A DNA stretch of 64,000 nt from JAHJGG01 sp041658785 (GCA_041658785.1 JBAZZL010000003.1:1-64000), one strand, 5' to 3'. Shown: positions 39,952 to 47,768, counted from the stretch's first letter. Numbers and translations are program-made. The notes: a model not told the origin generated them from the letters alone.

Positions 39952-41424
39952 CTATCTAACAGTTAAATTATTTCGTTGTAAATATTTTTTCAACTCCAAA
40001 ATACTAATTTCCCCGTAGTGAAACAGCGTTGCCGCCAAAGCCGCGTCGCAGCCGCCTTTGGTAAACGCCGCCAAAAAATCCTCTTTTTTGCCGGCGCCGC
40101 TGGAGGCGATCATGGGAATATTTACGCTCTCGGTAATACCTTTTAATAACTCCAGATCAAACCCCGTTTTTGTTCCGTCGCGATCCAAACTGTTCACCAA
40201 CAGTTCCCCGGCGCCCAGCCGTTCCATTTGTTGGGAAAATTTTATGGCGTCAATTTTCGTTTTTTTGGTCCCGCCATTGATATAAATTTTCCAGCTCCTG
40301 CCTTGTTTTTTCGCGTCAACCGAGATCACGACGCATTGCGAGCCGAAATATTGCGCCGCTTCTTTGATAAGCTGGGAATTGGTTACCGCCGCGGAGCCGA
40401 TGGAAATTTTATCCGCTCCGGCATTCAGCAGATCGCGGATGTCTTCAGTTGTTGAAACCCCGCCGCCGACGGTAAAAGGGATGTTTATTTCTTTCGCGAT
40501 TTGGGAAACCAACTCGCGAAATGTCTGGCGGTTTTCCCGGGTCGCGGAAATATCCAAATATACCAGTTCGTCCGCCCCCGATTCGCTGTATCGTTTTCCC
40601 AAGAGAACCGGATCGCCAGCGTCGCGGAGGTTTTTAAAATTGGTGCCCTTTACCACCCGCCCGTTCTCTACATCAAGGCAGGGGATGATTCTTTTTGCCA
40701 GATTGTTTCTGTACGCGACTGCTCGCTGCGCTTTTTTGAGATCAATCTTTTTTTCATAAAGCGCTTTGCCCACGATCGCGCCAAACGCGCCGAGTTTATT
40801 CAGCTCCTCAATATCGGACAAAGACGCCACGCCTCCGGCCGCGATGGCGGCAAAACCCGCGTTGATAAATTGTTTTGTTAGAACAAAATTCGGTCCTTTT
40901 AGCAGTCCGTCTTTTGAGGTGTCAGTTACTATGACAGATTTTATCCTCGCTTTCTTGAGAATAGTAACAATATCAGAAATGGTTTTAGTATCTTTTTTCA
41001 ACCATCCGCGGGTGGCAATTTTTTCGTCTTTAATATCAATGGAAACAGTTATTCTAGAATTTCCAAAATTTTTGATCAATCGGTTAAGTAATTTTGGGTT
41101 TTCCAAAGCAACAGTGCTTAAAATAATTTTTTCAATGCCATTTTCAAGATACCTTCGCGCCTGGTCGTAAGAGCGAATACCACCGCCTATCTGGAGCGGA
41201 ATGTTAACTGAATTGGCAATGGCAAAAACTGTTTTCAAGTTTACCGGAAAGCCTGATTTCGCGCCGTCCAAATCAACCAGATGCAAAAATACTGCCCCCT
41301 GTTTTTCAAAGTTTTTAGCAACCCCAATAGGATTGTTGCTATAAACTGTTGGATCAGAAAAATTGCCTTGAACCAGGCGCACGCATTTGCCATTGATAAT
41401 ATCAATTGCCGGTATTATAAACAT
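39952..41424 (-). CDS. hisAF: HisA-HisF fusion protein
   Basis: 490 aa from the ATG at 41424. Residues 1-237 are HisA (ProFAR isomerase): IPAIDIINGKCVRLVQG with the catalytic Asp8, and VTDTSKDGLLKGPN with the second Asp. Residues about 242-490 are HisF (cyclase): RIIPCLDVENGRVVKGTNFK with its Asp, and VNSLDRDGTKTGFD with the second catalytic Asp. Two (beta/alpha)8 barrels are joined by a short linker (AVAYRNNLAK). In most bacteria these are separate genes. Both active sites look intact. It works with HisH, whose gene overlaps its start. Confidence 0.95.
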   Translation of the reverse strand: MFIIPAIDIINGKCVRLVQGNFSDPTVYSNNPIGVAKNFEKQGAVFLHLVDLDGAKSGFPVNLKTVFAIANSVNIPLQIGGGIRSYDQARRYLENGIEKIILSTVALENPKLLNRLIKNFGNSRITVSIDIKDEKIATRGWLKKDTKTISDIVTILKKARIKSVIVTDTSKDGLLKGPNFVLTKQFINAGFAAIAAGGVASLSDIEELNKLGAFGAIVGKALYEKKIDLKKAQRAVAYRNNLAKRIIPCLDVENGRVVKGTNFKNLRDAGDPVLLGKRYSESGADELVYLDISATRENRQTFRELVSQIAKEINIPFTVGGGVSTTEDIRDLLNAGADKISIGSAAVTNSQLIKEAAQYFGSQCVVISVDAKKQGRSWKIYINGGTKKTKIDAIKFSQQMERLGAGELLVNSLDRDGTKTGFDLELLKGITESVNIPMIASSGAGKKEDFLAAFTKGGCDAALAATLFHYGEISILELKKYLQRNNLTVR

Positions 41425-42008
41425 AGTCCGCAAAAATTATTAAGCAATCGCCGCCCCTGCTCTCCGGATTTTTCCGGGTGAAACTGGACCGCGAAAAAAT
41501 TATCTTTTTGCATGATTGACGGAAAATCAAAACCATAACTCGTTTCCCCGATAATCTGTTTGGCCGTCGGAGCGTCAACATAATAGGAGTGGACAAAGTA
41601 AAAGTATGAACCGTCCGGAATGCCGGCAGTCAATGGCGAATTTCGTTTCAGCGCCACTTTATTCCAACCGAGGTGCGGGGTTTTTAGCGTCGGCGGGAAT
41701 TTGCGGCAGGCGCCCGGGAAAATGCCGAGGCATTTTGTCCGGTCCTCTTCGGAGCATTGGGCGAGTAATTGCATTCCGAGACAAATACCCAAAAACGGTT
41801 TGGTAAGTTGAGGGATGATTTTATCAATGCCCGTTTTTCTTAATTCCGACATTGCGGCGCCAGCCCGACCCTGGCCGGGGAAGATTACTTTGTCGGTGCG
41901 CAAAATAGTTTTTGGATCGCGCGTAACAATGTACTCAAAACCAAGCCGTTCCAAAGCATTGGCGACCGAGGCGATGTTGCCCGCATTGTAGTTGATGATG
42001 GCGATCAT
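41415..42008 (-). CDS. hisH: Imidazole glycerol phosphate synthase glutaminase subunit
   Basis: 197 aa class I glutamine amidotransferase. Nucleophile Cys in LGICLGMQLL (about 75-84), catalytic His-Glu in FAVQFHPEKSGEQG (about 172-185). Starts MIAIINYNAGNIASV. It feeds ammonia to the HisF half of the fused neighbour, with which it overlaps by 10 nt. Confidence 0.95.
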   Translation of the reverse strand: MIAIINYNAGNIASVANALERLGFEYIVTRDPKTILRTDKVIFPGQGRAGAAMSELRKTGIDKIIPQLTKPFLGICLGMQLLAQCSEEDRTKCLGIFPGACRKFPPTLKTPHLGWNKVALKRNSPLTAGIPDGSYFYFVHSYYVDAPTAKQIIGETSYGFDFPSIMQKDNFFAVQFHPEKSGEQGRRLLNNFCGLCL

Positions 42009-42069
42009 ATATAGGTGTGGATGGTTGCTATTGACAGTTTTCTAGAAATTTATTATCATAATAATGCTA

Positions 42070-42111
42070 AGAGTAGAGTGCCTATACACTATAGGCCAAC
42101 TACCTGTCAAG
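42070..42111. repeat. Permuted, inverted copy of the neighbouring tRNA's anticodon arm
   Basis: AGAGTAGAGTGCC (42070-42082) and CAACTACCTGTCAAG (42097-42111) are reverse complements of the 5' and 3' halves of the tRNA arm at 42200-42228, but in swapped order, joined by CCTATACACTATAGG. On the minus strand TTGACA followed after 18 nt by TATAGG could also be a promoter for hisH. Confidence 0.55.
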
Positions 42112-42180
42112 CGAAAAGGATCCTAGCAATAGGGTCTTTTTTTGTGTCCTTTTTTCAGGTATAATATCACGCGTGCGATC

Positions 42181-42252
42181 GGGCCTGTGGTGTAACTGGC
42201 AGCACTCTACTCTTGACAGGTAGTTGAGCCGGTTCGAGTCCGGTCAGGTCCA
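42181..42252 (+). tRNA. tRNA of uncertain identity (strict anticodon TGA; alternative GAC)
   Basis: All stems pair: acceptor GGGCCTG/CAGGTCC, D stem GTGT/GCAC, anticodon stem CTACT/GGTAG, T stem GCCGG/CCGGT with TTCGAGT. Total 72 nt, no CCA. The 7-nt loop is CTTGACA. In strict register the anticodon is TGA (Ser), yet the variable loop is only 4 nt, unlike tRNA-Ser, and base 37 is C. A one-base shift gives GAC (Val). The D arm is Gln-like. A TATAAT at 42160-42165 and a strong terminator flank it. It runs antisense between hisB and hisH. Confidence 0.75.
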
Positions 42253-42256
42253 CACG

Positions 42257-42295
42257 CCAAAGTCCCGATTATGTCGGGATCTTTGGTTTTTAAAT
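42257..42295 (+). terminator. Strong terminator after the tRNA
   Basis: CCAAAGTCCCGA (42257-42268) pairs with TCGGGA-T-CTTTGG (42274-42286), followed by TTTTTAA. It overlaps the end of hisB on the other strand. Confidence 0.85.
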
Positions 42296-42880
42296 AACTC
42301 CCTTGGTTGACGGCATCATTTTGGAGATTCTTTCATTTTTTTCGCATGCCATTCTCATCGCTCTCCCGACCGCTTTAAAAATTGCTTCAATTTTGTGGTG
42401 CTCATTGCGGCCGTATTTTATTGCAAGGTGCAGATTGCATTTTAGATTTTCACTAAAAGCGCGGAAGAAATCCTCAACGAGCTCGGTCGGCAAATCCCCC
42501 ACGAATTCCCGTTTCGGAGTGTAATTAAATACCAGATAAGCGCGGCCGCCCAAATCCAGAGCGACCTGGGCAAGCGCTTCGTCCATGGGCAGCAAGAAAC
42601 CGTAGCGCTCAATGCCTTTTTTATCCCCCAGCGCTTTTCCAATGGCCTGCCCCAAACAAATGCCGACATCCTCCACGGTGTGGTGTTCGTCAACTTTCAA
42701 GTCGCCGGTGGCTTGAATTTTTAGATCAATCAAAGATTGTTTGGAGAACTGTTCCAGCAGGTGATCAAAAAAACCAATGCCGGTATCAATTTTATATTTT
42801 CCGGCGCCGTCAAGATTCACCGAGACGAGGATGTCGGTTTCGTTGGTTTTTCTTTTAACTATTGTTTTTCTCTGTTTCAT
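42290..42880 (-). CDS. hisB: Imidazoleglycerol-phosphate dehydratase
   Basis: 196 aa. The two metal-binding blocks are FFDHLLEQFSKQSLIDL and DEHHTVEDVGICLGQA (about 65-80) in the first half, and RNEHHKIEAIFKAVGRAMR (about 159-177) in the second. Single-function form without the phosphatase domain, which is encoded by the next upstream gene. Catalyses step 6 of histidine synthesis. Confidence 0.96.
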   Translation of the reverse strand: MKQRKTIVKRKTNETDILVSVNLDGAGKYKIDTGIGFFDHLLEQFSKQSLIDLKIQATGDLKVDEHHTVEDVGICLGQAIGKALGDKKGIERYGFLLPMDEALAQVALDLGGRAYLVFNYTPKREFVGDLPTELVEDFFRAFSENLKCNLHLAIKYGRNEHHKIEAIFKAVGRAMRMACEKNERISKMMPSTKGVI

Positions 42881-42897
42881 AAGATTTTGTTACATTG

Positions 42898-43422
42898 TCA
42901 CATTGTTACATTGTTGTTGCGGGGGACTTGGAATTGTCCGTTGGTTGAAGTTTTGTAGAATTTAATGCCAATATTTTTTGCAAATTTTTTGTCAGAATCC
43001 CTATCGCCGCAGATAAAGGAATTTTTTATATTGATTTTGTTTTCTTCTAGAAACCGTTTAACCAAGCCGATCTTCGGCTTCCGGCAATTACAATTATTTT
43101 TTGGCAGATGCGGGCAGATGAAGATCTTTTCAAATTCAATCCCGTTTTCTTTAAATATCTTTAGCAAGCGATTTTGCGGCAGAGTAAACTTTGTTCGGGG
43201 AAAAGATTTTGTTCCCAGTCCGTCTTGATTGGAGATCATAATCAGTTTGTAGCCGTTTTTTCTTAATTTTTTCAGACCGCGGATAACGCCGGGCAAAATA
43301 AATAATTTTTCCAGACAATCAACCTGAAAATCGTCCGGCGGCTCGTAGATCAGGGTGCCGTCGCGGTCCAGAAAGGCGTATTTTTGTTTTTCGCTTTCAT
43401 TTTTTAAGAATTTGTTTTTCAT
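42898..43422 (-). CDS. hisN: Histidinol-phosphate phosphatase (HAD, HisB-N/GmhB type)
   Basis: 174 aa. HAD nucleophile motif FLDRDGTLIYEPP (about 18-30), motif II MISNQDGLG, the zinc loop CPHLPKNNCNCRKPKIGL (about 112-129) and motif IV FICGDRDSDKKFA. This is the domain that is fused to HisB in E. coli. GmhB enzymes share the fold, but the operon context supports histidinol phosphate. The last residues (NNNVTM) are encoded by a TTACATTG-type satellite. Confidence 0.88.
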   Translation of the reverse strand: MKNKFLKNESEKQKYAFLDRDGTLIYEPPDDFQVDCLEKLFILPGVIRGLKKLRKNGYKLIMISNQDGLGTKSFPRTKFTLPQNRLLKIFKENGIEFEKIFICPHLPKNNCNCRKPKIGLVKRFLEENKINIKNSFICGDRDSDKKFAKNIGIKFYKTSTNGQFQVPRNNNVTM

Positions 43423-43509
43423 AAACGGAGGTTAATACAGATATTATATTAGTAGTGCAGGAACCTTCTTTAAGGGATTCCTCGGCTCCGTTCACTCGCG
43501 CGAGCTCGT

Positions 43510-44583
43510 TCACTTCGCTCGGAATGACAAACGGGAATACACCTCAATAAATTTCTTCATTTGTTTAACGGTGCCGATTGACAGCCGTATCGTCCCTTTG
43601 ATTTCCGGTTCCTGGCGTACGCGCAGTCGTATGCCGCCGTCCAGTAATTTTTTATTGGTCTCCACCGGGTTATCTGGACGAAAAAGGATAAAATTCGCCG
43701 CGCTGGGATAAAAAATAACACCGTTGGCGCGGAAAAATTTTTCCACCATCGGTTTGGCTTTATTCATCACTTCGTCAACGTATTTTTTAACGCTCTTCAA
43801 ATCCATCAAAGCGGCCCGGACGGCAACGCCTGCCGGCATGTTAATGTCGTACGCCCCGCGCACTTTCAGAAATTCTTTGATATATTCTTCCCGAGCGACG
43901 ACATAGCCAATCCGCAAGGCCACCAAGCCAAAGGCCTTGGAAAACGTCCGCGTAATAACTAGGTTTGGATATTTTTTAAGCAACGGGACGGCAGTCACCC
44001 CGGCGAATTCATAATATGCTTCGTCTACATATACCATAGCGTCATTGTCTAACGCTCGACGCAGAATAATCTCAACATCTTGGAGCGAAGTTAGGGTACC
44101 GGTCGGATTATTAGGATTGCAAACGACAACCAGCCGCGCGCCTTTCTCTATTTCTGTCAATGTTTTTTCTAAGGGATAAGAAAAATCCTCTCGGTAATTT
44201 ACCGCGGCTAGATTATTATTCTCAATTTGGGAGCATTGGTAAAACATGGCGAAACTTGGTTTTGGTATCACCACCCGGTCCCCGCTTTTGGTAAAGGTGC
44301 GGAAAATAAGATCAATTCCTTGATCCGAACCATTGGTAATCATAATTTGCGCCGGAGGCACGCCAGCGTATTTGGCGATAGCTTCGCAAATGTCGCCGTA
44401 TTCGGGGTAGAGCTGTAATCTGGGTTCAATTAGGAAATCCTTCAAAGCATCAAGAACTTTTTGGCTAGGAGGGACAGCGCGTTCGCTAAAATCCAAAAGC
44501 AAGCCCCGATACGCCCGCCGATTCTCAATCGGCGGGGAGTAGGGCTGCATTGCTTGGATTTGTTTGTTGGCTAAGTTGATCAT
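43510..44583 (-). CDS. hisC: Histidinol-phosphate aminotransferase
   Basis: 357 aa class I/II PLP enzyme. ITNGSDQGIDLIFRTF (about 82-97), VCNPNNPTGTLTS (about 154-166), VYVDEAYYEFAG with the PLP Asp/Tyr, and the Schiff-base Lys in RTFSKAFGLVALRIGY (about 212-227). It ends near a REP half-site (GGAATGACAAACGGG). A MITE copy lies upstream before hisD. Confidence 0.93.
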   Translation of the reverse strand: MINLANKQIQAMQPYSPPIENRRAYRGLLLDFSERAVPPSQKVLDALKDFLIEPRLQLYPEYGDICEAIAKYAGVPPAQIMITNGSDQGIDLIFRTFTKSGDRVVIPKPSFAMFYQCSQIENNNLAAVNYREDFSYPLEKTLTEIEKGARLVVVCNPNNPTGTLTSLQDVEIILRRALDNDAMVYVDEAYYEFAGVTAVPLLKKYPNLVITRTFSKAFGLVALRIGYVVAREEYIKEFLKVRGAYDINMPAGVAVRAALMDLKSVKKYVDEVMNKAKPMVEKFFRANGVIFYPSAANFILFRPDNPVETNKKLLDGGIRLRVRQEPEIKGTIRLSIGTVKQMKKFIEVYSRLSFRAK

Positions 44584-44598
44584 AATATTGATTTACTG

Positions 44599-44797
44599 TG
44601 AATTACGAAACGTGAGTTTTCATCATTCTCATTTAGAGGACTCTTCGCAGCGAAACACTCTTCGCGGTAACCCGCACCTCATCCCCCTGCCCCTTCTCCT
44701 TGAAGGAGAAGGGGGGTCGCCAATTGTCCATCTGGCTTCCCCTCTCCTTTTAGGAGAGGGCTAGGGGTGAGGTGCGGGTTACCGCGAAGAGTTTTCG
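44599..44797. repeat. MITE-like element, copy 2
   Basis: A perfect 23-bp inverted repeat bounds 44658-44791 (left arm starts CTCTTCGCGGTAACCCGCAC). The left flank also carries TGAATTACGAAACG, as in copy 1, but the right outer arm is missing. Inside are the same CCTTCTCC and CTCTCC hairpins. It lies inside the his operon between hisC and hisD. Confidence 0.85.
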
Positions 44798-44805
44798 GAA
44801 AGGAT

Positions 44806-45945
44806 TTAGACGGACTGATTGAATCGAACAAAGATGCTCTCGGCATGGGCTTTTAATCCTTCCGCTTCGGCAATGGTAATAATGCTATTTTTTATTTTTT
44901 TCAATCCCATTTTAGACACTCTCTGCACTTCAATCTTTTTGCCGAAATCCTCCACGCTTAAAGCGGAATAGACCCGGGCCCAGCCGGCGGTGGGCAGAGT
45001 GTGGTTGGGACCCGTGGCGTAATCGCCGGCCGGGACCGGGGAATAGTTACCCAAAAAGATTGAACCGGCATTGTTGATCAGCGGCAAAATTTTTTCTGCG
45101 TTTGCTGTCATAATTTCCAAGTGTTCGGGCGCGATGTCATTAACCAATTTTATTGCTTCGCTCATTGTTTTTACCTGTCTTATTTCGCTGACATTGATTT
45201 GTTTGGCTAATTTTTTGCTGGTCGTAATTAAAATCGCGACAGAATCCGGGCCGTGTTCTATCTGGGAAGCTAGGTCGGCCTTAATAAATTCGGGGTTAGC
45301 GGTTTCGTCGGCCAAGATAGCGATTTCCGAAGGCCCGGCCGGCAGATCAATTGCCGTGTCTTTGCTTACTTGGATTTTTGCTTCGGTAACATACCTGTTT
45401 CCCGGGCCGAATATTTTATCAACTTTGGGAATTGATTTGGTGCCGTAAGCCATCGCCGCGATGGCCTGGGCGCCGCCCGTCTGGTAGATATCGGTAATGC
45501 CCACGAGTTTGGCGGCGGCCAAAGTGGCGGGGGGAATAGGGGGCGGGGCGCACATAATAATTTTTTTACAACCAGCCAATTTGGCCGGAATTCCCAGCAT
45601 GAGCACGGTTGATGGGTATTTGGCCCGGCCACCGGGAACATAGAGCCCCACTTTTTCAATCGGCCGGAATTCGCGCCAGCATTTTATACCCGGCAGAGTT
45701 TCTATTGTCGGCTCTCGGCTGTTTAAAATATTTTGGTTGAATTTTTTAATATTTTTGGCAGCAGCTTTTAGAGATTGGATTAGTTTTTTATCTACTTTTT
45801 TGCCGGCCTGTTTAATTTGCGCCGGGGTAATTTTTAAATTATTAATTTTGGCATTATCAAACTTGAGCGCGTAAGCTTTTAGGGCATTATCGCCGTTTTT
45901 TTTCACCTCCTTGATGATTTGTCCGACAATTTTTACGGTGTTCAT
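44806..45945 (-). CDS. hisD: Histidinol dehydrogenase
   Basis: 379 aa. VGLYVPGGRAKYPSTVLM (about 101-118), the NAD/zinc block KVDKIFGPGNRYVTEAKIQV, AGPSEIAILADE (about 204-215), zinc ligands in ASQIEHGPDS (Gln, His), and the C-terminal GNYSPVPAGDYATGPNHTLPT. Converts histidinol to histidine in two NAD-dependent steps. The N-terminus is shorter than in E. coli HisD, but all active-site blocks are present. It overlaps hisG by 4 nt. Confidence 0.95.
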   Translation of the reverse strand: MNTVKIVGQIIKEVKKNGDNALKAYALKFDNAKINNLKITPAQIKQAGKKVDKKLIQSLKAAAKNIKKFNQNILNSREPTIETLPGIKCWREFRPIEKVGLYVPGGRAKYPSTVLMLGIPAKLAGCKKIIMCAPPPIPPATLAAAKLVGITDIYQTGGAQAIAAMAYGTKSIPKVDKIFGPGNRYVTEAKIQVSKDTAIDLPAGPSEIAILADETANPEFIKADLASQIEHGPDSVAILITTSKKLAKQINVSEIRQVKTMSEAIKLVNDIAPEHLEIMTANAEKILPLINNAGSIFLGNYSPVPAGDYATGPNHTLPTAGWARVYSALSVEDFGKKIEVQRVSKMGLKKIKNSIITIAEAEGLKAHAESIFVRFNQSV

Positions 45946-46547
45946 ATTAGATTCAAAAATTTTTGTTTATTAGAATTTTCAAACGGACTTTCTATCAGCA
46001 CCGCCTCTGATTTCACAATTGTTTCTATTGGGATAAGACCGTTTTCTTTTAAAGTTTGTCCGGTTTGGGTAATGTCGCAGATGGCGTCAGCCAGATTGAG
46101 CGAGGGCGCTATTTCTACTGATCCGTCAAGATTGACAATGGCGGCATTGATATTATTTATTCTTAAGTACTTGGAAAGAAGCTGTGGATAGCTGGTCGCA
46201 ATCCGCTTCCCTTCCAGATCTGCCGTGGTTTTGATCAGAGAATCCTTTGGCGCTGCAATAACCAGTTGGCAATTGCCGAACCCCAATCGTCTGATAATGT
46301 TGGTATAAATGCCTTTTTCGGCCAAGACGTTTTCTCCCACGATGCCAAAATCAACCACACCTTGGCTTACATATTCCGGTATGTCGTCGTCTCTCACCAA
46401 AATTATTTCGGTATTGGTTTTTTTGCAGATGGTAATATAACAATGGCCGTTTTGCTGGTTATTGATGCCGATAGCAGAGAGAAAAACAAGGCTTGGTTCG
46501 TTCAATCTGCCTTTTTTTTGAATTGCGATTTTGATAGTATTTTTCAT
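45942..46547 (-). CDS. hisG: ATP phosphoribosyltransferase, short form
   Basis: 201 aa. IAIQKKGRLNEPSLVFL at the start, DDIPEYVSQGVVDFGIVGENVLAE (about 54-77), and the PRPP site ICDITQTGQTLKENGL (about 157-172). It ends shortly after the ESPFENSN region, so it lacks the regulatory domain of the long form. Known short HisG enzymes need HisZ; no hisZ is in this window. It commits PRPP to histidine synthesis. First gene of the operon. Confidence 0.95.
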   Translation of the reverse strand: MKNTIKIAIQKKGRLNEPSLVFLSAIGINNQQNGHCYITICKKTNTEIILVRDDDIPEYVSQGVVDFGIVGENVLAEKGIYTNIIRRLGFGNCQLVIAAPKDSLIKTTADLEGKRIATSYPQLLSKYLRINNINAAIVNLDGSVEIAPSLNLADAICDITQTGQTLKENGLIPIETIVKSEAVLIESPFENSNKQKFLNLI

Positions 46548-46562
46548 AGATAGGGAATAAAC

Positions 46563-46671
46563 AAAAAACCGCCCATCTGGCGATTTTTATGACCCAAAAT
46601 AAACCCGATCAAGAGGTTTATCCCGGGTCGTTTAGATGATGAATCGTATTTTGCGTCGTGACATTTTTCAT
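46563..46671 (-). promoter_or_regulatory. Candidate his leader peptide and attenuator
   Basis: A 17-codon frame (46618-46671) encodes MKNVTTQNTIHHLNDPG, with two adjacent His codons. It overlaps the 5' arm of a GACCC-ATAAACC / GGTTTAT-GGGTC hairpin (about 46592-46630). Next comes a CGCC/GGCG stem with a T6 run (46563-46588), just before hisG. This is the order of a transcription attenuator, but only two His codons are present. Confidence 0.4.
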
Positions 46672-46738
46672 AGAATAATCATTGTATTAGTACATTAACA
46701 CATTAAAACAAGGGCGTCAAGGAGGGGGTGTGGATAAA

Positions 46739-47437
46739 TCAGGTTAATAATCCGGACCGGTTATTTCGATCCCGCCACCATTTGGCTGGGTTTTGGCGGA
46801 TATAATAACGGATATTATTTAACGATTTTTCATTTCTGACAATATGATCGTAAAATCGCGGTTGCCATGCAAAATAATTAAATTTGGTTATTTGATTGAT
46901 TTGTTTGGTGGTCGTTGATTTGAAACCGCGGATGATTGATGCCAAATTGTTTCGTTGCGGTCCGAATTTGTTTTGGTATGGTTGGCGTGGTGGCGATGGT
47001 TGATTTGATTGCGGCGGTTGGTATGGTGGCGGTTCGTGTAGAGGCGCATTGCAATGCGCCTCTACACGAACACGACCATTGCAATGCGCCTCTACACGAA
47101 CCGTCGCCACACAATTGTCCGTCCAAACATCCAAAATATATTTACCGTTCATTTCAATAATTTCACCAACAACAATAATTACATGGATATGGTTTGGCAT
47201 AATTATCCATTCATCCAATTTTACATTTGGTCGCATTTTTTCGGTTTTTAATAATTCATTTTTTACAATTTCACCATTTTTGTTCAACACCATTTTTCCA
47301 TTAATGATATGGCCAAAATAACAAATTCTGTTTTGCGTGCAAATGGTTATAAAATAATAACCCGGTTGCGAATAATCGTAACCGGATAATCGAGTGGTTT
47401 GGGTTCGGTATTTATTACGAAATAGATCCTCCTTCAT
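46739..47437 (-). CDS. REP-associated tyrosine transposase (RAYT) with an in-frame palindrome
   Basis: 232 aa from the ATG at 47437 (MKEDLFRNKYRTQTTRL). YDYSQPGYYFITICTQNR (about 18-35) and the HUH motif WIIMPNHIHVIIVV (about 74-87) are diagnostic of the TnpA_REP/Y1 family; the likely catalytic Tyr is in NNIRYYIRQNPAKWW (about 205-219). Residues about 112-135 (VRVEAHCN repeats) are encoded by a perfect palindrome and a partial second copy inserted in frame. It lies between the TrpR-family gene and the his operon. The insertion is in a linker, so activity may persist. Confidence 0.9.
   Translation of the reverse strand: MKEDLFRNKYRTQTTRLSGYDYSQPGYYFITICTQNRICYFGHIINGKMVLNKNGEIVKNELLKTEKMRPNVKLDEWIIMPNHIHVIIVVGEIIEMNGKYILDVWTDNCVATVRVEAHCNGRVRVEAHCNAPLHEPPPYQPPQSNQPSPPRQPYQNKFGPQRNNLASIIRGFKSTTTKQINQITKFNYFAWQPRFYDHIVRNEKSLNNIRYYIRQNPAKWWRDRNNRSGLLT
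47032..47102. repeat. Perfect 40-bp palindrome plus a partial copy inside the RAYT gene
   Basis: GTTCGTGTAGAGGCGCATTG (47032-47051) is followed directly by its reverse complement (47052-47071). After 5 nt, 26 nt of the palindrome repeat (47077-47102). This type of GTAGAGGCGCATTGCAATGC sequence is a known kind of bacterial REP-like palindrome and is a plausible substrate of the RAYT itself. Confidence 0.9.
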
Positions 47438-47445
47438 ATTGTTAT

Positions 47446-47718
47446 TTATTTTCCCAACAATTTTTTGTACCCGCCCTCGCCATGTCTTATCCAATGGGCG
47501 ATGCGGGTGACGGTGGCAGTGCTTATGCCGGTTTTCTCGGCGATTTTTCTATAAGGAGATCCTTTCTTAATCATTCGGGCGGCCTCCCAGCGGGAAGAAA
47601 TTACTTCTAGTTCTTCCAGCGTGCACAGATCGCGTAAAAATGCGAGCATGTTAGATTCGTTTTTTATTGATAACAGCGTTTTTGCTAAATTTTTAAGTTT
47701 GGGGGTTTTCCAAGTCAT
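47446..47718 (-). CDS. TrpR-family regulator, YerC/HisR-like
   Basis: 90 aa. TLEELEVISSRWEAARMIKK (about 32-51) and the HTH SPYRKIAEKTGISTATVTRI (about 54-73) are those of the YerC/YecD branch of the Trp repressor family. In Firmicutes, members of this branch (HisR) control histidine genes, so it may regulate the his operon that follows on the same strand. The RAYT gene has come between them. Complete. Confidence 0.9.
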   Translation of the reverse strand: MTWKTPKLKNLAKTLLSIKNESNMLAFLRDLCTLEELEVISSRWEAARMIKKGSPYRKIAEKTGISTATVTRIAHWIRHGEGGYKKLLGK

Positions 47719-47768
47719 AGCATTGATTTAGACTGAATAAATTGATTTAAACTGATCTTAAAATGATA

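Noticed and set aside
42181..42252. Suppressor or UGA-recoding tRNA
   Set aside because: The strict anticodon is TGA, which reads UCA codons and not UGA stops. Conserved genes such as pilB end normally at TGA and carry no internal TGA.
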